Under the pieces are notes generated by a model. It did not search any database and was not told the DNA's origin. It was given only the letters and a program-made list of their open reading frames with translations. A program made the translations under genes and the position numbers. From contig NW_008708400.1 of the NCBI RefSeq assembly GCF_000327385.1, positions 1,698,067 through 1,762,066 on the forward strand: 64,000 nt of DNA. Direction: 5' to 3'. The DNA is from Lottia gigantea. Its lineage: Eukaryota; Mollusca; Gastropoda; Lottiidae. This document shows positions 11,101-59,300 of the stretch, one piece after another. How positions within the stretch are numbered: position 1 is the stretch's first letter; each line of letters begins with the position of its first letter.

Positions 11101-14100
11101 AATACATTTTGGCAAATAAAATGAATATGCGAATCTTATTCTCTTATAAACCTTGCTTATCATGCATTGGCCAAGAGAAAAATAGATGTATGATAAAGAT
11201 TGCAGAAGTTTGATTGGTTTTTATTCCCATTGGTTGTCATTATTTGATATACCTAATCTGCGAGTAATTCTACTCAGAATTTAAATACTCAAGTTAGTTG
11301 AATTTGAAGTTAAATTAAAGTATATTTTGTATTGATAACTAGGTATGTTTAGAAGGTAATATATCTAAGAAAACAGTTATAAATAGTTTATCTCGAGGTA
11401 GATCAGCATCTGGTGATTTGATACCCTGGACAGTTTCACAACAGGTAAATATATTTTTTGATTCTGTTATATTGTCATGTTATATTCTCAACAGGCACGA
11501 AATAACTTTTGTCAAAAACTTGAAATAATTAGTGTGCTAAACCATCCTAAATGTAAATATTTTTATGTTATGTTCTACTATTCAGTTCCAAGACCATGAT
11601 TTTCCATTGTTATCTGGTGCCAGAATTGTCAGAATAGCTACACATCCTGATTATCAATCGGTAAGTTTGTTAACTAAGCCTTTTAAAAATATTCATAAAT
11701 CCACAGCCAGTGGTTCAGTAAACTAGCCTTTCGTTGTCTGAATCCAAAGTCTATCCAGATATGACCCCTTTCAGATATACGAAATATTTGAATTTACTTT
11801 TGTGCTATTTATTATTTTCTACATGGTATATGTATTTATATAGTTTGGTTATGGAAGTCGTGCTATTAAAGTTCTTCAAGAATATTATGAAGGTAAAATA
11901 CCCAGTTTAAAAGAGGATAATGATGATAATGAAACACAGAAGTTACCTACTGTGGACAATGAGGTAATTTATTAGATATAGTTCTTTAAATGTTAACATT
12001 ACTTGCTGATAAAGTTGAAATTTGGGCAGTTACAAATGATAATATACTTTTTATATGTCACCGATTCTGTATGTACATAGTAGATGAATATTTTGTTGAA
12101 TTGTAGGAGAACTGGATGTCAAATTTATTCTGAAAATCGCTACTGATATCTGAAATTGAATTTTTATCAGCTGGCATAGTAAATATTGAGACTATCATAT
12201 TCCTGCAAAGTTTTCTTAACTCATAATTTGTAAAGAATAGTTGTTATGTTAGTGACTGTAGTCAGTTCCAATTTCAAATGCACAATGTTTCAGTGTTAAT
12301 TAAGCAGTGAAATGGCAACTGTTTGCTGATCAACACATTTTTAACATGCAATAATTCAGTGATATTGAGAGCCAATCCCTTCCTCCAAACTATCAAAGTC
12401 ATCATTATAAAAAATGTATTTTAACTATGTTTAGGAATTTGATATATTACAAGAAAGTCTAGCACCAAGAAAAAATTTACCACCATTATTATTAAAGTTA
12501 AATGAAAGACAAGCTGAGAAATTAGATTATCTTGGTGTGTCTTATGGTTTAACTTCCAATTTACTCAAGTAAGTTTAAATATTTCAGATGATACTGTAGA
12601 ACTTTCAGTATTATGAGAATTAGGAACTTTTTCAAAGTTTTGTTATGACGGCAATTTTTGTTTTGTTCAAGAGGACCTTTATATAATATCTAATACTGGT
12701 CATTATAAAATCAATGTTTTAATGTCTATTATATTTTAGATTTTGGAAGAAATGTGGTTTTGCTCCTGTATATTTAAGACAAACACCAGTAAGTATATGT
12801 TATTAATTATTTTATCAAGATATTAACCTCAACGAAAGAGTCCAGTCATACACACCGATTTTGAGAAATACTGTTTGATTTTAGAGTAGAAAAACACATT
12901 TAGAGCCATTGTAGAAATATTGTCAAAGTATAATATGAGTCTGCCTATTTTATACTATGTATTCTCATGACTGAATTGTCATCATAATATCATACATTTT
13001 CTAATTACAGAATGAACTAACTGGTGAACATTCTTGTATTATGTTAAAAAACTTGTCATCAGATCTTACTTCTACTGATAATGATTGGTTACATGATTAT
13101 TGGAAAGGTAATATTTGTCTTCTAATAATAGATATACCATTAGTCAACTCATTGTTTGGAATTGATACATGGACTTCCAATTTCCATTTTGTGTCAATGT
13201 TATCTTTACTTTGTCCCATATAGACAATAAACATATATATATAGATTGGATCAGATGCCCAATTTTAATAAGACTGTCTTTACTAGGTCTTGAAATCACC
13301 TTCTTAATCATTGTGCCAAGTTACCATAACTGCTGGGAGTCCATCATGCACTTATTTATTTCAGATTTCAGAAAAAGAATGGTATCACTCCTGTCCTACC
13401 AGTTTCGAAATTTTAAACCAGCAATGGCATTAAATATATTATCACAGAAACAGTACAAACATAAAGATCAAAGTAAGAATAAAATACCCTTATGCTAATA
13501 ATATAACTCTGTGACTGGTTGGTTGTAGTGTCTTAACAGAAATGTCTTGAGTCGCTAACATGCCAGGAGAAATTTCTTATACTAGAGCTTGTGCTTTGAG
13601 GTATAATCCCAAAATATTTCTGAAACAGTTAGTAGTTGTTCAAATAACATTAAGAAATAATCCAGTGTACTTGAAACTTGACAAATAAAATTTTGTGTAT
13701 TTATTTTAGTAAATTTGACCAGAAAAGAATTGGAATCCAATATGACAAGTTATGATTTAAAACGTCTAGAACTATACTCACAGAATATGGTAGATTATCA
13801 TTTAATAATAGATTTATTACCATGTGTTAGTAGATTATATTTCTTAGGATTAATACCAGTTTCATTATCAGCAGTACAACAGGTAAGAGTTGTTTTTTAG
13901 GTCTGTGCTCAGTCAGTTCTTCTAAATTTTGAACATATTTCTTTTTTTAGCTATAGAATTGACCTAAATGAATACCTACACCATAATTGTGCTTAATCTG
14001 AAGTAAAATTTGACTATTTTGGTTAGTCAAGATCTTTCTTTTAGTGGCATTTTGTAATGGACTATAATATTGACAAGACATTATGGTGATGCCATTAATT

Positions 14101-15566
14101 TGATAAAGACGTCACATATTAAACAAAGCAGTTATTTTTATCTGTAAAGAGTGTTGTGTTTAGTCAAGATATGATTATTAATAGCATAATTTTGATGTGT
14201 TTGTCAGGCACTGTTATTGGGATTAGGTTTACAACATAAAACAATAGAAGATTTAGAGAAGGAAATAGAATTACCAGTCAGTCAGCTATTAGCATTGTTT
14301 ATTAGAATTATGAAGAAAATTGTTCAGGTATATTTATGTTTGAGTTAAAATCCTAAAATGGTGCCCTTTGTGAAAGCATCAATTTAGATTGCTTTTTATA
14401 TTACTTCAGTTTTCAGTACTGGCAAGTAAGAAAGAAATTTTTAATTTGGTCTGACAAATTGACAAACCACGAATGGCTGAGAGTGGAGACTAACTTATAA
14501 CTTTTACTCTCAAATCCTTAAGGAAATGAAGAACATTCTATAGTGTGTGGTAGGTGTGTTTTATGTGAAGTCTAATAAAAACAATTGTGTAGACAAAACT
14601 TTGAAGCCCCATCATAAAAACCAACTATGGTGTGACACTGTGTGCATGAAAGAAGTGTTCAGGTTAAATGGATGTTTATTACCATGAACTATTAAATCTA
14701 TTTCAGTATTTCAATGAGATATTAGAACAAGATATTGCTAAAGACATGATAACAGAATCAGATGTTAAAATGAATCCAGTAAAACAATCCTTAGCTGAAG
14801 ATTTGGTAAGTAAATTTGTTTTGAAATTGTCTTCTGTTGACTCTTTATTAGAGGTGAAAAAAGTCTGTACTTGACCTCCAACAAAGAAGAGTGAACTCTC
14901 TTGTCTTGGAAACTAATTTAGCCATTCAGATTCAGGAGTAAAGTCTATTGAGGAAAAGTAGGTTTTCACCTGTACTGATGTGTTTTATTCTATTTTTTGT
15001 AGAATGAAGGAGCTGATATTGTGATGGAGAAAGAAAAACAGAATATTGAGTCATTAATTAAAAATGGTCTGGAGGATTATGCTATTAAAGGATCAGAAAA
15101 GGAATGGCAAGAAGCTTTAGAAGATGGTGGTGAGAAAAGTAGATTAAGTATCAAAAGGTTAGCATTATCATTTTTTGCTTATTTTCTTATAAATGACTGC
15201 AAAGAAAAAATTGATTCTTTGACACCATGCTGAATTGGAATATGGTGATTTATACACATTGGAAATACAGAATTGTCAAATGTGCTCTATTCTTGTAGAT
15301 CATTTTCAGACTGAGTGTAAAATATTGTTACATTACACGACATACATAGTGTTTCGCATTAGGAAACACAATTTCCAACATACTCTTTCAAATTACAAAA
15401 CTTCCCATTCGCGATAACAGCATATGTTTTTCGAGAGCAAATTTTGATCACTAAATATTTGTTTTACAGTGCCTTGAAGAGGAAACATAAATTTAAAGAC
15501 TCAATAAAACCAGTCAATAATCCACAGAAGAAGAAAAAGTTGAAAAATAAACATAAAAAGAAATAA
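5157..15566 (+). CDS. NAT10: RNA cytidine acetyltransferase (NAT10/Kre33 family)
   Basis: Makes N4-acetylcytidine in 18S rRNA and Ser/Leu tRNA using acetyl-CoA and ATP; nucleolar. 26 coding exons: 5157-5264, 5631-5722, 6116-6287, 6597-6719, 7118-7179, 7327-7441, 7839-7946, 8150-8283, 8494-8587, 9051-9149, 9463-9599, 9937-10085, 10371-10618, 10905-11021, 11343-11444, 11586-11660, 11844-11963, 12435-12568, 12740-12788, 13011-13107, 13365-13472, 13710-13882, 14208-14327, 14707-14805, 15003-15157, 15470-15566. All phases join; 1028 aa against 1025 in human. The start MPRKKIDNRIRVLIENG matches the family N-terminus. The Walker A motif AARGRGKS ends near residue 291 (Lys290), and the Walker B-like IDEAA lies at about 387-391. 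The GNAT acetyl-CoA loop is QSFGYGSRA at about 644-652. The C-terminus is the usual lysine-rich nucleolar tail. No lesion seen. Confidence 0.97.
5801..5958. mobile_element. Palindromic MITE, family C copy 1 (NAT10 intron 2)
   Basis: The left end ggtatggtactatgtttgg and the right end ccacacagtaccatgatt are imperfect inverted repeats. A second inverted pair is gaatatgttgtaa / taccacatattc. The centre (actcattaatggtccagg) recurs at 30745-30770 in an NF1 intron. Confidence 0.6.
8675..8858. mobile_element. MITE family B copy 1 (NAT10 intron 9)
   Basis: Inverted ends ggtgccctcacactatagtg and cactatggtgtgagggcacc enclose about 140 bp. A second, more diverged copy lies at 16376-16531. Confidence 0.8.
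9809..9888. repeat. Short hairpin in NAT10 intron 11
   Basis: gaccatattgaagatg at 9809-9824 is matched by its near-perfect complement catcttcaatatggtc at 9873-9888, with about 48 bp between them. Probably the remains of a small palindromic element. Confidence 0.6.
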
Positions 15567-16375
15567 ATGTTGTCAAAAAATATCTATGTTTAAGATTAAA
15601 ATGGTATAAAATAATTTTAATATTATTTAGTTTTAACAGATGTTATTTGATTGCCATATCCAAAAGGCTTGTTGTACCTTGATTCATTCCTCAAGCGCCA
15701 TCCCAGTGGACAATTAGCAAACTGTTACATAGAATTTTGCTCTTTTCATATCAATGGGTAGCTGAAGACAAAGCTTTTCCAACCATCCTATTGTTTTCAT
15801 AGTGCACATCTATTTGAAACAAACCCTTCATCTACAGTGTGATTACTTGAAATGGAAACCGGCCTTAAAAAAAGTCAATTACCCTTAAATTACCTTAATT
15901 TAAGACATACTCATAGATAAGAATGAAATAACAAAGCTAACTGTGTCGAATATGGTGTTTAATTGTGACACAAGATAAAATGGTCCAATACAACTCCAAA
16001 TACAACATCACATTATGCAGCACTAAAAATAAACATTTCACTGTATTATACTTCATAGGGTTGACTTGTTGAAGGTCTGTTTAAACTTGAAATATACTGC
16101 AGTAATAACTTGGCAATGTTTTTTATAAAATAGCCTACCTTGATAATGAGTTATTTATCCAAATTATTAACATTAAAACATTATAAAACCTATACAGTCC
16201 TATAGTGTACACAGGCCTATTAAATAACTGGAACTTATTCTTTTACAAATAGAATACAATAGAATTTAGAGAAAAATCTACAAAGGTAAGAAATTGTCTT
16301 TGAAAGAAGTTACTGTAGTGATTGTTTGTGTGAACATCTCAACTTACACATAATTGCGTTCATGACCTTTACTTA

Positions 16376-16531
16376 AGGTGACCTGACACCATAGCAATTA
16401 CCAGTTGCATATGGTTGCTAATAATGAGTTTCGAATGTATCTCACTGCTCAGTTGTTTAAAAGTTGTGTAGGAATTTTATGATTGCTATTCTTATTTGCA
16501 ACTGGTGATTACTATGGTGTGAGGGCCGTTT
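16376..16531. mobile_element. MITE family B copy 2
   Basis: Ends ggtgacctgacaccatag and ctatggtgtgagggccg match copy 1 at 8675-8858 with several substitutions. The inner arms tagcaattaccagttgca / tgcaactggtgattacta are kept. Confidence 0.75.
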
Positions 16532-17306
16532 TAGATATTGTGTAAAACATCTAACAAAATATGCATTTTATATGCCTTATGTGAATATAACTTAATTAGG
16601 TGCTAATTTCAGAAATCATGAGACTAGAACAAAAATATGGAAAACAGAAAATTTCAGTACCTAATAATCATTTATCAAAATCTATGATTAAATATTTTTC
16701 AAAATAAAAAATGTTCATGATATTTAGAAAGTTGATGTCTAGATTTTGAAGTCACTTGAAATAAAAATCTACACCTAATATTCTAAAAATATTTTCCAAA
16801 ATTTTGTTATATAATAAAAATCTACTTTGAAAAATTTTAAAAATGAATTTCATTAAATGGAGATTTAAAGAAAATTTTCAATAATATAATAAATAGGTCT
16901 ACTATAAATCTACTATAAATCTACTGTAACTGTGATACCAGTACCACCAATCTTATAAACATAAATGTTGATGATTTTAGATAGAGCCCAGCTCTGTATT
17001 AATCTATGACTTAAAAAAACAAAAAAAAAAATCTTTTAAATTTCATAAATTGTTTTTTTTGCTGAATTATATTTTAAGTTAATTTTTTAAACAAACTCAT
17101 TATTTGTGTCTTATTTGTATTTCTGTATTTTACAAGTTAGCTTAATAATAAAAATTTATTTAAATAATCTATTTTGTTGCTTAATCCCTAATTATTTAGT
17201 TATATTACAAAATGTTTTAACACATTAGATAATTATCATTCCTGTTCACATCTTATCCATAGATAGAGATTGCTAAACTTGATGTATGGACATCTGTTAT
17301 ACACTT

Positions 17307-17557
17307 AAAGGGATTGTAAAAAGGTTTTCTAATTTTTTTCATGTATTTCTGGGACACTAATAGAATCAATTTGCACCATTCCAATTTACAATCAGCTGAT
17401 GACATCACTTATCACAAAATATGCTTTATCACAAAAGGCCCTTCCTGATTAGTGACATCATCAAACAGTTAGTTTAAGTGGAATCGCAGGAACCAGACAC
17501 ATCTAATTTCATCCATTGGTGGAAGTTTCAATACCATTGTTTCAAATTTCCTTTAAA
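17307..17557. mobile_element. MITE family A copy 3
   Basis: Begins aaagggattgtaaaaagg and ends aatttcctttaaag. The interior keeps ccattccaatttacaatcag and gtggaatcgcaggaacc. TA lies at both edges. Confidence 0.75.
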
Positions 17558-18528
17558 GACTACATAAAGTAAAGTAAAGCCTACTTTTTGATTTGTACAA
17601 TAGGCATTATCACATGACAATAAAGAATTGGCTAAAAAATAGAGTGAAAATTTATAACATGAAGATATTAAATATAACAAGACTTGGACTTAGTATAAAG
17701 CTAACAACAATCAAATTAACAACATTATTTCATTTATAATATAATTTCTTTCTTTCTGCTATAAGGTAAATCCTTTATACATTATATATTTATACAGTAG
17801 AAGAAGCTGATAAAACTGAAGAAATGAATTTTTTTTTTTTTTCATTGCATTGCCCATTTTCATCGGCCTGTTTTAATTTGAAAGACAAGAGAGTGAATTC
17901 AAATTTCATAAATCTATAGCTTAAACTTAGTTATGATGACAGTGTTAACAGTGTCAGTTGAAAATCACCTTCAAATTTCTCTTCTTCAGTTTTGAAACCC
18001 ATCTACAGTAGAAATATATAATACATCATGACGATCATTATAATGAATGATTTTATATTTTGATAATGACATGATTGAAGTTTCTATAAATATTATAATT
18101 AATTAATTAATTCTGTACATCGTTAATGAAGGTTTAATTAGATAAGAACTGATATGTGATGAAACTAAATGAAACTTGTGGATATTTCTTATGAGAAAAC
18201 AGAGTTGAAACATATTTGATAATTGAAAATATATAACAAAATAGCTTTTATACTTCTGGTTGAGAATTGCATGCTTTTCAAGTCCAAAACAAATGAGCAA
18301 TCATTCAACGCCTATACTGTTAATGTTTTCAGTCATCAAACATATTACAAGTCTATTAAATGAATTCTTGTGAAAATAATTTTGGCAACCAAGATTTTGT
18401 ATCAGATCTTAACAATATCAACAGAGAACACAACAAATTACTCACAAAAAATGTAATGAAACCAGCAACATAACAATGTTTAACATAGATAAAGTTCTTT
18501 TTTAAAAAATATCTCTCATTCCTTCATT

Positions 18529-55342
<36,814 letters not shown>

Positions 55343-56360
55343 AGCTGATACTTTCTGAGCAAGACAGTGCTTTTTATGTTTCTTCTGTCAGCACGACCGC
55401 CATGTTTCTTATTTTGATTAGACAGTAACGCATGCGCACATGAATATTTACTTTCCTTATATGGTAAAAGCACCGAAGATGACATTAATGACGTCATACC
55501 CACAGGTATCCGTAAGATGAATTTGGTTCAAATCCATATCCACCCCCGCCTCCCACAACTTTCATTATGACGGCACAGATTTGTTGCGATCTTTGAATCT
55601 ATTTCATTTTATACACTGTTTGGTGGATTAAATAAATTACATCCATGTATTAATAAATAATAGTAAATACAAACGAGAACAACGAAATACTTCTTCATTG
55701 TCCGAACTATGATTTAAGTACCTTTGGTCGGGTGGGATATTTTTGCAAGCTAAGAGAAAGATTGTGACAGTGCAATTTAATTTGACAAGCGTAAGTTACA
55801 TTTTAGCCACTTCTGCTTTCATGTACCTAATGTGAAAAGGAAATTTAAATTGACACGATATCAGCGCTTGAGTCGGTTATAGCTAGGCGAGAGTCCTAAT
55901 ATAAATACGCAGGTCAAAGTGGAAAAATTACTATCTAAGGTCAGTGGGGACTGTTTTGACCAATTCTTGGACCATGGAGTGCCAAGTTGACTAACTACCC
56001 CTCGAAAATCAAAATCCCCTTTATCTCAAGGTTATACTGTTGATATCGACTTCAAAACAATTTCGCATAATCTCTCACGAGAGCTGTCATAATTTCTAGT
56101 TTTCGGACTTAATTAAAGAAATCAGTGCAACGACAAAATGTGGTCGAACGCCTGTGCATTTCACGACTTTTCATTGAAAACGAGATTGACCTAATTAAAG
56201 TATCAGGTCATTTATAACATCCGCTTCCGGGTTGAAAAATTGTTGTAATGACACCAGGATAAGTTTAATACTCGTGACAACTATGAATTTATATTACTGA
56301 ATGAACCAAATTGATAACTTATCAGTTGGTAAATGGATGATAAGCATTGTCCAATAACAA
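55343..56360. promoter_or_regulatory. Head-to-head promoter region of NF1 (-) and the Spinster gene (+)
   Basis: 1.0 kb separates the two start codons. Near NF1 lie a YY1-like element (ccgccatgtttc, 55397-55408) and an NRF1-like palindrome (acgcatgcgcac, 55428-55439). Near the Spinster gene lies an ETS-type site (cttccgg, 56224-56230), 130 bp before its ATG. These are motifs of TATA-less, broadly used promoters, consistent with two housekeeping-type genes. Start sites are inferred, not seen. Confidence 0.5.
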
Positions 56361-59300
56361 ATGAGTATTCAAGCCCCATTTGATGATTCACTTCAACTTG
56401 AGGACATAATGTCTGTTGATATTTCAGACACTCAACTTATTATTGACACTGGATCCACCAGTGGTAATAGCTCAAACAACAGAGCATCCCAAGATGTTCA
56501 AGAGGTGGATGATGTGGAAATTAGATCTATGGACAACCCTGGTGTGGCAACTATTAATGGTATTAGTAAAGTGACCTCTTATATCACAGTAGCCACATTG
56601 CTATTTATTAATTTGTTAAATTATATGGACAGGTTTACTGTCGCAGGTAAACACAACATCTATTTCTAGCTCCTCCAACTCAGCTCTGAGGGAAAAGAGA
56701 AACTGACAAATGTCATCTTAGAATATATATTCTTTAGCTCAAATTGAAATGCCAGTTTAGAAAAAGGAATGATATTGTTATTCCTAAACTCAAATGTGGG
56801 TTTTATTGCTGAAATATTCCAACCTGAACTCCTGCCAGGAGTCCTGGTCATGTATACTCGAAACGATCTTAGCGCTAGGATGTCCTAAAATCAATGTTAC
56901 AAGATTAGAACCTAGGACATCCTAGCGCTAAGATTGTTTCGAGAATACGTGGCCTGAAGTTTAGTATATACTCCACATATTCAGTTTATAAAAGACTGTA
57001 GCACAATGTATATACTTTACTGAATATACCATATCAATTATGTCAAATGTCAATGAGCTACTACTGAAAAACTAATTTCATGAATCATGAAATGAGTGAA
57101 CAAATTACAATTTCTCAATATAGTGATCAAAGACTAGTTGTTTTCTTAGACATCTATGTCGTAAAATTTTTTTAATTTAATCTTTCATTATATGTTTTTG
57201 AATTTCAGGGGTTCTAAAAGATGTTATAAAATATTATGATTTAAATCATTCCCAAGCTGGGTTGATTCAGACATCATTTATCTGTAGTTATATGGTATTT
57301 TCACCAATATTTGGATTATTAGGTGATAGATACACCAGAAAATATATCATGGCAGTTGGTATTACTATGTGGTCTGCTGTTACTTTATTTTCATCATTTA
57401 TTCCAAGAGATGTTAGTATCATGCTTGGGTAATGGGGTGACTTATGGCTTATCACACAAAAGGGTAGATTGCTATACCGGTATTGTAAGATTATCTGGGT
57501 TTGGGTACCCCTCATGGCATGAAATATTATTATGCATGTATGTGACTCCATATAGTTTGTATAATAGACAGTGTTTTATGGAACAGCAAACACTGTTTAA
57601 AGTTTTATCTGACACAGGCAGACATAGAAGAGTGGTGAAATGTTAAAACAAAACCATTTTTTGTTGTTCCTTTTAGCTAGGGCTGGGCGATATACCAGTA
57701 TCACGATAAATACTGGTTCAGGAATTTGTATCGTTAGTAATATTGCCTGATTAAAAAATACCGAAATATGGCCAAATCGTGATATATGGTAGATATCATG
57801 ATAAATGGTCAAGTTTTTGTCCAGATAAGATCATCTTCATAATTTTAACAAGTAACTTAATATTTATAACAGATGTTTCTTTCATGATATACAAGACTGG
57901 GATGTTTCTTAAAAATATTTATTGTTTTTTTTTACATTTAAAACTTTGAACAACATTCTGTATCAAAAACCAGGAAAAAACCATACCTAAGAAATGTTGC
58001 GATATATACCCATATCGTGATATATTAATGCTTAATATCGTGATATTACTACTTTCAGCTGTGTACTTACAATTGCTCAATTGTTTTATTGTTTGTAATG
58101 CCAGCCAGGCAAACCCTTTTGAAAATTCTCAAATGATGCAGAACAATTTATCAAAAGCCATTGTATATTTAAGTGATCAATATTATTTTTTCACTGTATA
58201 TTTTTTTATTTTAGAGTTTCTATGGTTTTGTAATATTACGAGGTTTAGTTGGTATTGGTGAAGCCAGTTACTCTACTATAGCACCAACTATAATAGCTGA
58301 CTTATTTTCTAAAGGAATGAGAACTAAAATGTTGATGGTATTCTATTTTGCCATTCCAGTTGGCAGGTTTGTGAATTTCTGCTTTAATGTGGCTGAATTA
58401 AGAGTTCAGCAAAGATTCCAAAGTCAATCAAAAATGCTTTACAGAGTAAAATTAAATGATATTAAACTGTTTTATTACAATAAGCTAGTCAAAATTTCAT
58501 TTATTGCAATAATATGCAGACAAACCAGATGTTAAATTTCTGATAAGTGATACAGATAGCTGAAATTTACCCTTGTTATGTTGGACAAGAAATATTTAAA
58601 AACTGTGTCTTAAATTGATGCTTTAAAGTGACTCTAACATTTTCTGTCTAATTTCTATATATTTTGGTTATTTTTTCAGTGGAATGGGCTATATTGTTGG
58701 ATCATATGTGGCATCTCTTGCAGGAACATGGCAGTATTCTTTACGGGTAAGTCAATATAAATTAAAACTGAGACAAACCTGATTCTTGATTCAAAGCACT
58801 GCACAGGAAGTGAATTTGTGCAAATAGATAAAAAAGATTATGCAACATATAAAGGCTTGAAAATCTCCTCTGAATCTCCTTAATATTAGCATTTTGATCC
58901 TTTGGTTAGGAGCAGATTGTGTAATATTTTGTATATTATAGGTAACCCTTGGGTTAGGAGTTGTTATTGCAATATTTTGTATATTATAGGTTACCCCTGT
59001 GTAAGAGAAGTAGTTTGTGTAATATTTTGTATATTGTAGGTTACCCCTGGGTTAGGAGTAGTTTGTGTAATATTTTGTATATAATAGATAACCCCTGGGC
59101 AAGGAGTGGTTTGTATAATATTTTGTATATTGTAGGTTACCCCTGGGCTAGGTGTAGTTTGTGTAATATTAATATTGGTATTTTGTAAAGAACCACCACG
59201 AGGAATGGCAGATGAAGGGACACATTTATCAAATACAGGTGTTATAACTGATCTCAAGGCAATATTTAGATGGTAAGCTTTCTGAAATCATTTTGATCAG

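Larger units (their letters stand above)
15567..18528. other. Tail-to-tail spacer between NAT10 (+) and NF1 (-)
   Basis: Very AT-rich, with no gene recognised. It must hold both 3' UTRs. AATAAA motifs occur at 15562-15567 (overlapping the NAT10 stop) and near 16028; on the - strand AATAAA overlaps the NF1 stop (18528-18533). It contains MITE B copy 2 and MITE A copy 3. The short reverse frame 18103-18300 shows no homology I recognise. Confidence 0.6.

Noticed and set aside
58961-59257. Frames on both strands over the Spinster exon 5 array
   Set aside because: Product of the 48-50 bp repeat; the true exon is read in a different frame from 59136.
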